Assembly (NCBI RefSeq): GCF_018332655.1
Contig: NZ_BOQL01000049.1
Location: 1 to 64,000, forward strand
Length of the DNA stretch: 64,000 nucleotides
Origin: Actinoplanes auranticolor
GTDB lineage: Bacteria; Actinomycetota; Actinomycetes; Mycobacteriales; Micromonosporaceae
Direction: 5' to 3'
In this document: positions 56,155 to 64,000 of the stretch, in pieces
Layout of the letters: each line of letters opens with the position of its first letter
Numbering within the stretch: the stretch's first letter is position 1
Notes under the pieces: generated by a model
Seen by the model: only the letters and a program-made list of their open reading frames with translations
Database searches by the model: none
Told to the model about the DNA's origin: nothing
Position numbers and translations under genes: made by a program

Positions 56155-58290
56155 ATGGGGTTCCAGATCAGCCACAAACTGCTCGCGCTCGGTCTGGGAG
56201 GGGTGGTCAGCACCGCTGCCGTCCTCGTGGGAGTCGGAGCCTGGCAGAGTGACGCGTTCGCCGACAAGACCGGCGCCGCGGTCACCGCGCTCAACGCCGA
56301 GGACCTGGATCAGACCACCGGGAACGTGACCCGGCTGGTCGGCTCGGTCGGCGACGAGGTGCAGAGCGGCGTGGACAGCGACATGCAGGCCGCCGACGCG
56401 CTGCTCAAGCAGCGCGGCGGGCTACGCCTGGACGGCGACACCACAACGTGGACCGCGACCAACCAGCTGTCGCAGGCCAAGCAGTCGGTGACCCTGCCGC
56501 GGGCGACGGTCGGCGGCCGGTGGCTCGGCCAGAACACCGACGTCAAGAAGCCGACGCCGTTCGTCGACGACGTGCAGTCGCTGCTGGGCGGCACGGTGAC
56601 TGTCTTCCAGCGGATGAACGACGCCGGCGACCTGCTGCGGGTGGCGACCAACGTCCGGGCCAAGACCGGCAACCGGGCGATCGGCACGTTCATCCCGGCG
56701 GTGACCGCCGAGGGGACGCCGAACGCCGTGGCCGCCGCGATCAAGGCCGGCAAGCCGTACCGGGGCGTGGCCCAGGTGGTCGACACCTGGTACATCTCCG
56801 CCTACGACCCGGTCAAGGACGCCTCGGGCAAGGTGATCGGCGCGCTGTACGTCGGCGTGCAACAGGCGGCCGCCCTGCAGAACCTCACCGATGCGATCGC
56901 TGCCACCTCGGTCCGCGAGAACGGCTGGGTCACCGTCTACAGCACCGCCAAGGCGGACACCGGCCGGGTCATCGCCTCCAGTCTCGACGGGGCGGTCGGA
57001 CGCACCGACCTGGACGCCAAGGATGCCGCCGGCACCGAGTACGTCAAGGAGATCGTCGGGCAGGCACCGCAGCTCGAGGGTGGACAGACCTGGCGCAGGA
57101 CGTACCGGCTGCCGGGCTCCGCGGGTGCGGAGGCCGGTCCCACGACCACGACGGTCGCCTACTACGCGCCGTACTCGTGGGCCATCGCCGTCGGTGGCTA
57201 CGACGCCGACGCCGCCGGCGCGGTGAACGCGGTCCGCGACGGGCGCCGCACCATGCTGACCGCGTTCCTCATCGCCGCCGTACTGCTGGCCGTGGTCGGC
57301 GGTCTCTTCGCCGCCTGGCAGGCGCGCCGCATCTCCAGCCGGCTCGGCGGCCTGACCGCCGCCCTGGCCCGGCTGGCCCAGCGGGACCTGACCGTCTCCG
57401 TGCCGCCCAGCGCCCAGGACGAGATCGGCCGGGCCGGCACGGCTCTGAACACCGCCGTGGCCGAGCTGCGCGAGGTGATGGTCGAGGTCACCAACGCCTC
57501 GGACGGCGTCTCCCGCTCCGCCGGGCAGGTCGCGGCCACCGGCAGCGAGCTGACCACCTCGGCGGAGGACGCGTCCGGGCAGGCCGGCGCGGCGAGCGTG
57601 GCCGCCGAGGGCATCAGCCACGTCGTGCAGACGGTGGCGGCCGGTGCGGAGGAGATGGGCGCCTCGATCGGCGAGATCTCCAGCAACGCCCAGGACGCGG
57701 CGCGGGCCGGCCGCGACGGCGTGGGGCTGACCGAGACGGCCAGCGGCGTGATCGACGAGCTGCGGGTCTCCACCACCAAGATCGCCGACGTGGTACGGCT
57801 GATCGCCAGCATCGCCGAGCAGACCAACCTGCTCGCACTGAACGCCACTATCGAGGCCGCCCGCGCGGGTGACCTCGGTAAGGGCTTCGCGGTGGTGGCC
57901 GGCGAGGTCAAGGAGCTGGCCCAGGAGACGGCCCGGGCGACCGACGACGTGACGGCCCGGGTCGCCGCGATCGAGGGTGACACCGCCCGGGCGGTCGAGG
58001 CGATCAACGCCATCACCGCGACCATCGCGCAGGTCAACGACTACCAGACCGCGATCGCTGCGGCGGTGGAGGAGCAGGCCGCGACGACCGCCGAGATGGC
58101 CCGCAACATCAGCGAGGTGGCGACCGGCAGTCAGGACATCGCGGTCGGCATCACCGCGGTCAGCGGCGCGGTGGACAGCACCCGGTCCGCGGTGGCGGTG
58201 TCCCACCGGGCGGCCGACGAGCTCAACGCGACCGCCCGGCGGCTGACCGAGCTGGTGGGACGGTTCACCGTCGCAAAGTCAGGCCGGTAG
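56155..58290 (+). CDS. Methyl-accepting chemotaxis protein
   Basis: A 711-residue receptor. A first transmembrane helix at about 8-28 leads to a large extracellular sensor (about 35-355, Cache-like, with QRMNDAGDLLRVATNVRAKT and PYRGVAQVVDTWYISAYDPV). A second helix (about 367-389) leads to a HAMP-like linker and the MCP signalling domain. Its hairpin tip IAEQTNLLALNATIEAARAG and DLGKGFAVVAGEVKELA (around 555-590) are typical. The actinobacterial DLGKG form suggests the CheA/CheW system of flagellated spores. The gene stands alone after the aceE terminator and overlaps the convergent reductase gene by 12 bases. Confidence 0.93.
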   Translation: MGFQISHKLLALGLGGVVSTAAVLVGVGAWQSDAFADKTGAAVTALNAEDLDQTTGNVTRLVGSVGDEVQSGVDSDMQAADALLKQRGGLRLDGDTTTWTATNQLSQAKQSVTLPRATVGGRWLGQNTDVKKPTPFVDDVQSLLGGTVTVFQRMNDAGDLLRVATNVRAKTGNRAIGTFIPAVTAEGTPNAVAAAIKAGKPYRGVAQVVDTWYISAYDPVKDASGKVIGALYVGVQQAAALQNLTDAIAATSVRENGWVTVYSTAKADTGRVIASSLDGAVGRTDLDAKDAAGTEYVKEIVGQAPQLEGGQTWRRTYRLPGSAGAEAGPTTTTVAYYAPYSWAIAVGGYDADAAGAVNAVRDGRRTMLTAFLIAAVLLAVVGGLFAAWQARRISSRLGGLTAALARLAQRDLTVSVPPSAQDEIGRAGTALNTAVAELREVMVEVTNASDGVSRSAGQVAATGSELTTSAEDASGQAGAASVAAEGISHVVQTVAAGAEEMGASIGEISSNAQDAARAGRDGVGLTETASGVIDELRVSTTKIADVVRLIASIAEQTNLLALNATIEAARAGDLGKGFAVVAGEVKELAQETARATDDVTARVAAIEGDTARAVEAINAITATIAQVNDYQTAIAAAVEEQAATTAEMARNISEVATGSQDIAVGITAVSGAVDSTRSAVAVSHRAADELNATARRLTELVGRFTVAKSGR

Positions 58291-58812
58291 GTAGCTGAGC
58301 ACCTCGACGCCGGTCGTGGTGGTGAACGTGCTGTTCAGCGCGAGTGCGACCTTGGTGCCCTCGTCCCACAGCTTGCGGCCCTCGCCGACCACGACCGGGT
58401 AGACCATGATCCGGTACTCGTCGATGAGGTTGTGCCGGGTCAGCAGGTTCACCAGCGAGGCGCTTCCGTTGATCAGCAGCGAACCGGGGTCGGTCTTGAG
58501 CTTCGTCACCGCCTCGACCACGTCGCCCTGGAGGAACTGCGCGTTCCACTCGGGCTCGGTGAGCGTGGTGGTGGCGACGTACTTCGGCATCCCGTTCATC
58601 TTCTTGCCGAAGTCGCCGGTCGCCTCCTCCATCTGCGGCCAGGCGGCCTTGAAGCCCTCGTACGTCCGGCGGCCCAGCAGCAGCGCGTCGGCCTCGGTGA
58701 GGTTGCGGTCCTGCCAGGCGCCGAGTTCGTCGTTGAAGTAGGGCCCGCTCCAGGCCGGCTCCTCGAAGACACCGTCCAGGGTCACGTACTCCACCGCGAT
58801 GATCTTTCCCAT
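58279..58812 (-). CDS. Dihydrofolate-reductase-family (RibD C-terminal-like) protein
   Basis: A 177-residue reductase of the RibD/dihydrofolate reductase superfamily with GKIIAVEYVTLDGVFEEPAW, LTEADALLLGRRTYEGFKAA and LINGSASLVNLLTRHNLIDE, followed by YPVVVGEGRKLW, all landmarks of this family. The substrate is unknown; NADPH use is expected. The ATG at 58812 follows GGAGG. Its 3' end overlaps the chemotaxis receptor gene. Confidence 0.85.
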   Translation of the reverse strand: MGKIIAVEYVTLDGVFEEPAWSGPYFNDELGAWQDRNLTEADALLLGRRTYEGFKAAWPQMEEATGDFGKKMNGMPKYVATTTLTEPEWNAQFLQGDVVEAVTKLKTDPGSLLINGSASLVNLLTRHNLIDEYRIMVYPVVVGEGRKLWDEGTKVALALNSTFTTTTGVEVLSYLPA

Positions 58813-58991
58813 GCTTGCCGGCCTCCGTGTCGTCCCTTGCGGTTGAACAGCCGAGCCTGCCTCAGCCGGACCCGCCACGCCACCTCGACACGTCGTGTCC
58901 CGGCCACCGGCACCTGAGATGGTGGGCAGCCTGCGCCGGCTCGAAACGGTGAGCAGCGGGCCGAAGTCGGCGGTTTCCCCGGCCGCAGGGC

Positions 58992-59130
58992 TGGATCTCC
59001 CCCACGCTGGTGGTGAACGGCCGCATCGACGGGGTGTGGGAGCTCGCCGACGGCCACCCGGTCGTCACGCCGTTCGCCCCGCTGTCCGCCACGACCCGGC
59101 GCGCCCTGCCCGAGGGTGCCGTCGTCCGCT
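58992..59130 (+). pseudogene. C-terminal remnant of an AlkZ-like winged-helix protein
   Basis: The frame reads WISPTLVVNGRIDGVWEL, then HPVVTPFAPLSATTRRAL, matching the last part of actinobacterial winged-helix DNA-binding (AlkZ/HTH_42) proteins (PTLLVDGRVxGTWR...VTPFxPLSxxxRAAL). No start and no upstream domains remain. It runs directly into a broken MFS gene. Confidence 0.55.
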
Positions 59131-59617
59131 GTGCTGTACTTCCTCACCGATCGGATCCGGCTGGCCGACCCGGACACCGGCCTGCTGATCATGATCCTGC
59201 TCTACACCGCGGGCATGGTCGCGACGGCGGTGCTCGGCGGCCGGCTGTCCGACCGGTCCGGCCGGCGCTAGATCTTCGTGGTGTGGTCCGGTGTGGTCAT
59301 CGCCGTCGCGGCCCTGCTGCTGGCGATCTGGCCGACCTGGCCGGTGGCCCTGGCCGCCTCGGTGCTGCTGGGCGCGGGCTACGGCGTCTATCTGGCCGTG
59401 GACACGGCGCTCATCACCCAGGTGCTGCCGGCCGCGGTGGACCGGGCCAGGATCTGGGGGTCATCAACATCGCGACGGCGGCGCCGCAGGTGCTCGGGCC
59501 GGCGATCGCGGCGCCGCTGGTCACCCACCTGGGCGGCTACTCCACGCTGTACGCGCTGACGCGGTGGTCACCCTGCTCGGCGCGGTCATGGTGGTGCGGA
59601 TCCGCGCGGTCCCCTGA
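59131..59617 (+). pseudogene. Broken MFS transporter gene
   Basis: The plus strand encodes LADPDTGLLIMILLYTAGMV and VLGGRLSDRSGRR, the MFS loop motif, then a TAG at 59269 where the family expects Lys or another residue. The same frame goes on as IFVVWSGVVIAVAALLLAIW and VLLGAGYGVYLAVDTALITQ, then a frameshift after DRAR, VINIATAAPQVLGPAIAAPL in the next frame and another shift near YALT before TLLGAVMVVRIRAVP. The N-terminal half is absent. So it is a multiply broken relic. Confidence 0.75.
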
Positions 59618-59637
59618 GTCCGGGAACCGCGCGGATC
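59599..59637. terminator. Hairpin between MFS relic and chitinase 2
   Basis: GATCCGCGCGGT (59599-59610) pairs perfectly with ACCGCGCGGATC (59626-59637), 12 bp. It separates convergent reading directions and probably ends the chitinase transcript. Confidence 0.75.
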
Positions 59638-59642
59638 AGCTG

Positions 59643-61013
59643 TCACGCGGGCAGGGTCCAGCGCTGGTTCGTGCCGGCGAAGCACTCCCAGATGTGCAGC
59701 CGGGTGCCGTTGGCCGAGCTGTTGTTCGACGCGTCCAGGCACTTGTTGCTGACCGGGTTGCGCAGCGTTCCGTTGCTCTGCGCCTGCCACTGCTGGGCGC
59801 CGGTGCCGTTGCAGTCGTAGATCTGCACCAGCGAGCCGTTCGCGGTGCCGGCCGCCGCCACGTCCAGGCACTTGCCCAGCCCGCGCACCGTGCCGTCGGT
59901 CGCCACCGTCCAGTTCTGCGCGGCGCTGCCGTTGCAGTCGTAGAGCTGCACGGCGGTGCCGTTGGCCGACGACGCCGCGGCGATGTCGACGCACTTGCCG
60001 CCGATGCCGGTGATCCGGCCGGTGCGTCCCGCGGGCGGCGGAGTGGTCGGCGGCGTGCCGCCACCGGTAGCCGTCGCGTAGATGGCGCTGACCAGCGAGT
60101 TGGCGCCGGTCGCGTCCTGGGAGAGCTCCCAGTTCATGATGCCGCCGGCGTTGGCCATGGCCCACTGGGTCTTGCGGCGGATCGTCGGCAGGCCGTTGTA
60201 GCACTCCTGCACGCCGGCGATCGTGGCGCAGTCCTGGTTGGCGAAGGCCGGGTTGGTCGCGACGATCTGCGCGTACGTCTTGTAGCCGGGCCGGCTGTAG
60301 AACGGCACGCCGAGCACCGCCTTGGCGGCCGGCAGGCCGCGGTTCTTCCAGAAGTTGACGCTGGCGATCGACCAGTCGTAGTTGGCGTGCGGGCTGCCGC
60401 CGTCGTACGCCATGATGTTGAGCCAGTCGACCATGCCGAAGACCGCCGGCTGCACACCGTTGGCCGTGCCGCCCTCGGAGACGACCGCCGCGGTGAGCAG
60501 CTTGCCCTGGCCGTGCAGGGCGGTGCTGAGCTGCTGCATCAGGGCCGTGTAGTTGTTGCCCGAGGTGCCCGGGTCGGGGTACTCCCAGTCGATGTCGATG
60601 CCGTCCAGGTTGTACTGGCCGACCAGGCCCATGAGGGCGTTGACGAAGGTGGTGCGGGCGCCGGCGTTGCCGGCGAGCGCCTCGAAGGCCGAGTCGTTGC
60701 CGTCGTTCCAGCCGCCGACGGCCAGCCCGACCTTGACGTTGTTCTGGTGCCCGAGCGAGACCAGCGACTGCAGCTTGGCCGGGTCCGGTACGGCCTGCAG
60801 CGTGCCGTTGGCGTTCGGCAGCACGAAGGCGTAGTTGATGTGGGTGAGCTTGCTGTACTGGATGCTGGAGACGCTGCCGGCCCAGGACGGCAGGTAGCCG
60901 ACGCTCTTGAAGTTGTTGGGCAGCACAGCGGCCTCGGACGTGCCTTGCATGGCGATCGCGCCGGCGGCCACCACGGCGACCGCAGCGGCTGCGGCGGCCA
61001 GTCTTCTCTTCAT
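59643..61013 (-). CDS. Secreted GH18 chitinase with ricin-type lectin domain
   Basis: A 456-residue secreted chitinase. A signal peptide of about 28 residues (LAAAAAAVAVVAAGAIAMQG) leads to a GH18 barrel (about 33-310): LAVGGWNDGNDSAFEALAGN, then YNLDGIDIDWEYPDPG with the catalytic Glu, LNIMAYDGGS and AGGIMNWELSQD. A Thr/Pro linker (GGGTPPTTPPPAG) connects to a ricin-type beta-trefoil (KCVDIAAASSANGTAVQLYD, KCLDVAAAGTANG, KCLDASNNSSANG with QNW/QQW/QRW repeats) that binds sugar. It likely acts on insoluble chitin. It carries the same upstream element as chitinase 1. Confidence 0.94.
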   Translation of the reverse strand: MKRRLAAAAAAVAVVAAGAIAMQGTSEAAVLPNNFKSVGYLPSWAGSVSSIQYSKLTHINYAFVLPNANGTLQAVPDPAKLQSLVSLGHQNNVKVGLAVGGWNDGNDSAFEALAGNAGARTTFVNALMGLVGQYNLDGIDIDWEYPDPGTSGNNYTALMQQLSTALHGQGKLLTAAVVSEGGTANGVQPAVFGMVDWLNIMAYDGGSPHANYDWSIASVNFWKNRGLPAAKAVLGVPFYSRPGYKTYAQIVATNPAFANQDCATIAGVQECYNGLPTIRRKTQWAMANAGGIMNWELSQDATGANSLVSAIYATATGGGTPPTTPPPAGRTGRITGIGGKCVDIAAASSANGTAVQLYDCNGSAAQNWTVATDGTVRGLGKCLDVAAAGTANGSLVQIYDCNGTGAQQWQAQSNGTLRNPVSNKCLDASNNSSANGTRLHIWECFAGTNQRWTLPA

Positions 61014-61076
61014 CAGGGGACCTCTCTGTCCGGCGTGGGGGCGCCGTCGGGGATGACATCGGGCCGCTGAAGTTTA

Positions 61077-61091
61077 AGAAGGTTAACTAAT
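61077..61091 (-). promoter_or_regulatory. Candidate chitinase operator, copy 2
   Basis: On the coding strand this reads ATTAGTTAACCTTCT, 64 to 78 bases upstream of the chitinase 2 start; 11 of 15 positions match copy 1. Two direct repeats TTAACCTTC and TTAAACTTC overlap it. Confidence 0.55.
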
Positions 61092-61159
61092 AGTCGTCAA
61101 TATAAGACGTGATAAAAGGTCGCTGACAAGGGGCTCGACACGCGCCGTAGGCTGGTCGG

Positions 61160-62569
61160 GTGACAGTACGCGTACGCTTCGCCCCTTCTCCGACCGGAAT
61201 GTTCCACGTCGGCGGCGCCCGTTCGGCGTTGCAGAACTGGATCTTCGCCCAGCAGACCGGGGGCGTCTTCGTCCTGCGCATCGAGGACACCGATGCCGCC
61301 CGCAACCGTCCGGAATGGACGGAGGGCATCCTCTCGGCGCTCGACTGGATCGGCATCGAGCGAGGCTCCTACGAGGGCCCCCACTTCCAGTCGACGTACG
61401 CCGCCGAGCACACCGCCGCCGCGACCCGCCTCTACGGCGAGGGCCGCGCCTACTACTGCGACTGCGCCCGTGACGACGTCATCGCCCGCACCGGCAACAC
61501 CCACATCGGCTACGACGGCTTCTGCCGCGACCGGGCCCTGGGCCCCGGCGAGGGCCGGGCGCTGCGCTTCCGCACGCCCGACGAGGGCGAGACCGTGGTC
61601 GTCGACATGGTCCGCGGCGAGCCCACCTTCGAGAACAAGCTGCTCGAGGACTTCGTCATCGCGCGCAGCGACGGCTCGGCCGTCTTCCTGCTGGCCAACG
61701 TCGTCGACGACATGACCATGGGGATCACCCACGTGATCCGGGCCGAGGAGCACCTGCCCAACACCCCCAAGCAGCAGCTGCTCTGGGAGGCGCTCGGGGT
61801 CAAGCCCCCGGTGTGGGGACACGTGCCGGTCATCGTCAACGAGAAGCGGCAGAAGCTCTCCAAGCGGCGTGACAAGGTCGCCCTGGAGTCGTACCGCGAC
61901 GAGGGCTACCTGGCCGCGGCCATGCGCAACTACCTGATGCTGCTCGGCTGGGCGCCCTCCGGCGACCGCGAGATCGTGCCGTGGTCGGTCGTCGAGGAGG
62001 AGTTCCGGCTCGAGGACGTCAGCCACTCCCCCGCGTTCTTCGACGTGAAGAAGCTGCGCGCGTTCAACGGCGACTACATCCGGGCCCTGGACGCCGAGGA
62101 GTTCGCCGCGGTGTGCGCGCCCTGGCTGGGCGGCACCGACACCATCCCGGCACCGCCGTGGGAGCCGTCGGCCTTCGACTCCAACGTGTTCGCCGCGGTG
62201 GCGCCGCTGGCGCAGACCCGCATCGCCGTGCTCAGCGAGATCGTCGACTACGTCGACTTCCTCTTCCTGACCGAGCCGGTCCGCGACGAGCAGTCGTGGA
62301 ACAAGGCGATGAAGGAGGGCGCGGGCGACATCCTGGACGCCGCCGTCGCGGCGTTCGGCGCGCTGGAGACGTGGTCGGCCGAGCCGCTGAAGGCCGCCCT
62401 CGAGCGGGTCGGCGAGGAGCGCGGACTCAAGCTGGGCAAGACCCAGGCCCCGGTACGCGTCGCGACGACCGGCCGCACGATCGGTCTGCCGCTGTTCGAA
62501 TCGCTGGAGGTGCTGGGCCGCGAGCGGACCCTGGCCCGGCTGGCGGCGGCCCGGTCCCGCCTGGCCTGA
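61160..62569 (+). CDS. gltX: Glutamyl-tRNA synthetase, zinc-motif type
   Basis: A 469-residue class I synthetase that charges tRNA-Glu. The HIGH-type motif is APSPTGMFHVGGARSALQNW and the KMSKS-type motif is RQKLSKRRDKVALE. It carries a zinc-site pattern YCDCARDD...YDGFCRDR (Cys-x-Cys, Tyr-x3-Cys) like E. coli GluRS. The usual actinobacterial GltX I know (mycobacterial) lacks these Cys and has HVGLVRTAL, so this may be a second copy. It starts with GTG at 61160. A hairpin follows the stop. Confidence 0.9.
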   Translation: MTVRVRFAPSPTGMFHVGGARSALQNWIFAQQTGGVFVLRIEDTDAARNRPEWTEGILSALDWIGIERGSYEGPHFQSTYAAEHTAAATRLYGEGRAYYCDCARDDVIARTGNTHIGYDGFCRDRALGPGEGRALRFRTPDEGETVVVDMVRGEPTFENKLLEDFVIARSDGSAVFLLANVVDDMTMGITHVIRAEEHLPNTPKQQLLWEALGVKPPVWGHVPVIVNEKRQKLSKRRDKVALESYRDEGYLAAAMRNYLMLLGWAPSGDREIVPWSVVEEEFRLEDVSHSPAFFDVKKLRAFNGDYIRALDAEEFAAVCAPWLGGTDTIPAPPWEPSAFDSNVFAAVAPLAQTRIAVLSEIVDYVDFLFLTEPVRDEQSWNKAMKEGAGDILDAAVAAFGALETWSAEPLKAALERVGEERGLKLGKTQAPVRVATTGRTIGLPLFESLEVLGRERTLARLAAARSRLA

Positions 62570-62918
62570 GGTTTCGTGACCATTTCGGTACGCGCGCGCC
62601 CGGATCACGGCGCGCGCGTACCCCACCAGGCAACGTCCTGGCCAGTTCAGCCCGTCAAAGGGGTATGAACGTCAGCAGCACGGGTGACCGGAACCCCCTC
62701 GGCTTGCCCTCGCTGGGTACTATGCGCCCGCTGATCAGCGGCCACGGTTCACCGATGCAGTCGATCCCAGATAGCTCCAATTCGTCCCGGTCCGAGATGC
62801 GGCCGAGACCATCTGCGGGGAAGCTGTGAGAACTGGGCCGTGCCGGCGACGGGTCCTTTCCGGGGCGCGCCGATCCGGTCGGCGCACGTATGTATCCACG
62901 GGGCGGGGAGGCCGGACG
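62570..62918 (+). other. Intergenic stretch with gltX terminator
   Basis: A perfect 13-bp hairpin stem GTACGCGCGCGCC / GGCGCGCGCGTAC at 62588-62621 ends gltX. The remaining 300 bases up to the secreted unknown gene show no gene, tRNA or recognisable riboswitch. Confidence 0.6.
62588..62621 (+). terminator. gltX: gltX terminator
   Basis: Perfect 13-bp stem with an 8-base loop directly downstream of gltX; no strong T-run. Confidence 0.8.
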
Positions 62919-63620
62919 GTGGTTCAAGGGGTGATCGCCCGATTGCTGTCGGCGACCGGGATGCTCGCGGCGAGTGTCGTGCTGAGTGCGGGAGTGGCTC
63001 CGGCCGGCGCCGCGCAGGCCGCACCGGTCCGGCTGACCGCCGATGCCGCACTGGCCGCGCCCAAGGCGCCGGCCCGGCCCACGGCGGTGCAGATCGCCGG
63101 CAAGTTCCCCGGCGGCACCTTGACGGTGCAGCAGAGCGAGAAGCCGGATCTGTTCAAGGCGCTGCTCAGCGAGGTCAGCTGGCTGGCCACCACGGCACCG
63201 ACCACCTCCAAGCCGGAGGCGAAGAAGCTCGGTCCCAAGTTCACGGTCACGGTGCTGATCAAGGACAAGGCCAACCAGGTCTACGACCTCTACCCGAACG
63301 CCGCCGGTGGCCCGCGCGCGTTCCGGCCGGCCAAGCAGCCGACCGGCAAGAAGACCGCCGGCTGGTTCTACGGGCGGCTCACCATGTCGGAGTCGCTGCG
63401 CCTGAGCGGTGTGCCGCTCAAGGAGAAGCCGGACGTGGTCAGTGGCGGCATCGGCGGCGGCATCGGCGAGGACGTGCAGGCCGAGGCGCTGGACCCGGTC
63501 GAGGGCGTGAACGACGTGCTCGCCGACGTGCGCCGGCTGTTCCTGCTCAACGGCGCCGTCCTGCTCACCATCCTGCTGGGCCTGGGCGGCATCGCGTACC
63601 TGATCCGCCGCCGGGTCTGA
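62919..63620 (+). CDS. Secreted/membrane-anchored hypothetical protein
   Basis: A 233-residue protein I do not recognise. A signal peptide (LLSATGMLAASVVLSAGVAP then AGAAQA) gives an exported Ala/Pro-rich start, a middle domain (VTVLIKDKANQVYDLYPNA, GWFYGRLTMSESLRLSG), and a C-terminal membrane anchor (LLNGAVLLTILLGLGGIAYL then IRRR). So the protein is tethered to the outer face of the membrane. The GTG at 62919 is chosen because GGGGAGG lies 7 bases upstream; the longer open frame lacks one. Confidence 0.65.
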   Translation: MVQGVIARLLSATGMLAASVVLSAGVAPAGAAQAAPVRLTADAALAAPKAPARPTAVQIAGKFPGGTLTVQQSEKPDLFKALLSEVSWLATTAPTTSKPEAKKLGPKFTVTVLIKDKANQVYDLYPNAAGGPRAFRPAKQPTGKKTAGWFYGRLTMSESLRLSGVPLKEKPDVVSGGIGGGIGEDVQAEALDPVEGVNDVLADVRRLFLLNGAVLLTILLGLGGIAYLIRRRV

Positions 63621-63622
63621 CC

Positions 63623-64000
63623 TCAACCGGCCGGACGCACCGGGACCCGCAGGATCGGGCAGTCGGAAGCGGGCGGATTGCAGCGCTCGCCCACCCCGAA
63701 AGCGTCCGGCAGCCGGTCGTCGGTGGCGGCCTGTGCCACCTCCACCGTCGTCAGCGGCGGTTCTCCCCGCTCGGCGTCGCCGGTGCCACGCTCACCGGTG
63801 GCCATCACCACCACCGTGCGGCCGTCGACCACCCGGCGGGCGATCACCTCGTTGATCTGCCAGTCGACGTCGCCGGTGTCGGCGTAGCGGGCGTACTCGA
63901 TGCCCGCCCGGGTCCGGTCGGGCAGGGCGCAGGCATCCGGCTCGGCCTGCACGGGCAGGCAGAGCCCGGCCGGCGCGTCGTAGACGGCGACCTCGACCAG
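63623..64000 (-). CDS. Partial CDS, cut by the window edge
   Basis: The minus-strand frame reaches 64000 without a start: it reads LVEVAVYDAPAGLCLPVQAE then PDACALPDRTRAGIEYARYA and continues to the stop at 63623. Cys residues near LCLP, DACALP, GERCNPPASDCP suggest a secreted, disulfide-containing domain. No family is recognised. The start lies outside the window. It is convergent with the preceding gene, separated by 2 bases. Confidence 0.55.
   Translation of the reverse strand: MVEVAVYDAPAGLCLPVQAEPDACALPDRTRAGIEYARYADTGDVDWQINEVIARRVVDGRTVVVMATGERGTGDAERGEPPLTTVEVAQAATDDRLPDAFGVGERCNPPASDCPILRVPVRPAG

Noticed and set aside
59010..61070. 686-codon plus-strand frame running through the MFS relic into chitinase 2
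   Set aside because: It joins unrelated pieces; only its first 40 codons (AlkZ-like) and another frame (MFS relic) show homology.
62622..62826. Possible c-di-AMP riboswitch before the secreted unknown gene
   Set aside because: I looked for the conserved core but could not match it.

Overview
The window is high-GC actinobacterial DNA, most likely from the Micromonosporaceae (Actinoplanes or a relative). This is inferred from several things together: the strong GC3 bias, GTG starts, a mycothiol-dependent isomerase-family protein, actinobacterial families (DUF3052, DUF3311/MctC-type symporter, bifunctional RNase H/phosphatase), secreted chitinases with ricin-type lectin tails, and a chemotaxis receptor plus a peptidase with a flagellar-type N-terminus that would suit motile spores. 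A backbone of housekeeping genes matches, in order, the panB to aceE part of the Mycobacterium tuberculosis chromosome as I remember it (panB; RNase H/phosphatase, zinc-ribbon protein, Nif3; ahpE, DUF3052; aceE). Accessory DNA is inserted between these markers. Layout: 0.1-8.8 kb holds panB, a VOC protein, a tandem-repeat patch, an RNB ribonuclease, a 508-residue Lys/Ala/Ser-rich protein, asd, a methyltransferase, an M15 peptidase and ribA. 8.9-13.9 kb holds a LysR/MFS divergent pair, then a three-gene operon (unusual GAPDH, PLP dehydratase, Lnu-like nucleotidyltransferase) behind a promoter whose spacer carries a palindrome. 14.4-17.5 kb has small unknowns, a decayed CGNR regulator, an apparently inactive transglycosylase, a DUF402 protein and the RNase P RNA gene. 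17.8-22.4 kb has a TauE permease, MarR, a monocarboxylate-type symporter pair and a chitinase. 22.5-28.2 kb has the RNase H/zinc-ribbon/Nif3 block, then an XRE-TPR regulator with a flavoprotein, facing a primase-polymerase-like gene. 28.5-34.6 kb has a secreted GDSL esterase, an XRE-cupin/flavin-oxidoreductase divergon, and a probable arsenical-response divergon (tandem-domain ArsR facing a Cys-rich flavin monooxygenase and an MFS pump). 34.6-41.1 kb is a patchwork of small enzymes, a barstar-like protein and two gene remnants. 41.2-46.6 kb has a protein mannosyltransferase, a secreted radical-copper oxidase, a uridine-kinase-like protein and a membrane protein. 46.8-56.1 kb has tRNA-Val, ahpE, DUF3052, a fused E1 alpha/beta dehydrogenase, a GbsR-ABC operon, YjbQ and aceE. 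56.2-64 kb has a chemoreceptor, a reductase, decayed AlkZ-like and MFS genes, a second chitinase, a zinc-type GluRS, a secreted unknown and one gene cut by the window edge. The most unusual items are the GAPDH/dehydratase/nucleotidyltransferase operon and its 11-bp operator core, which recurs exactly in the XRE/primase intergenic region; the tandem ArsR with its Cys-rich oxidase; the histone-H1-like protein; the transglycosylase lacking both catalytic glutamates; and a 15-bp element shared by both chitinase promoters. At least five gene remnants mark past insertion and deletion. Everything was read by eye from the sequence and from knowledge of the families; no search was run.
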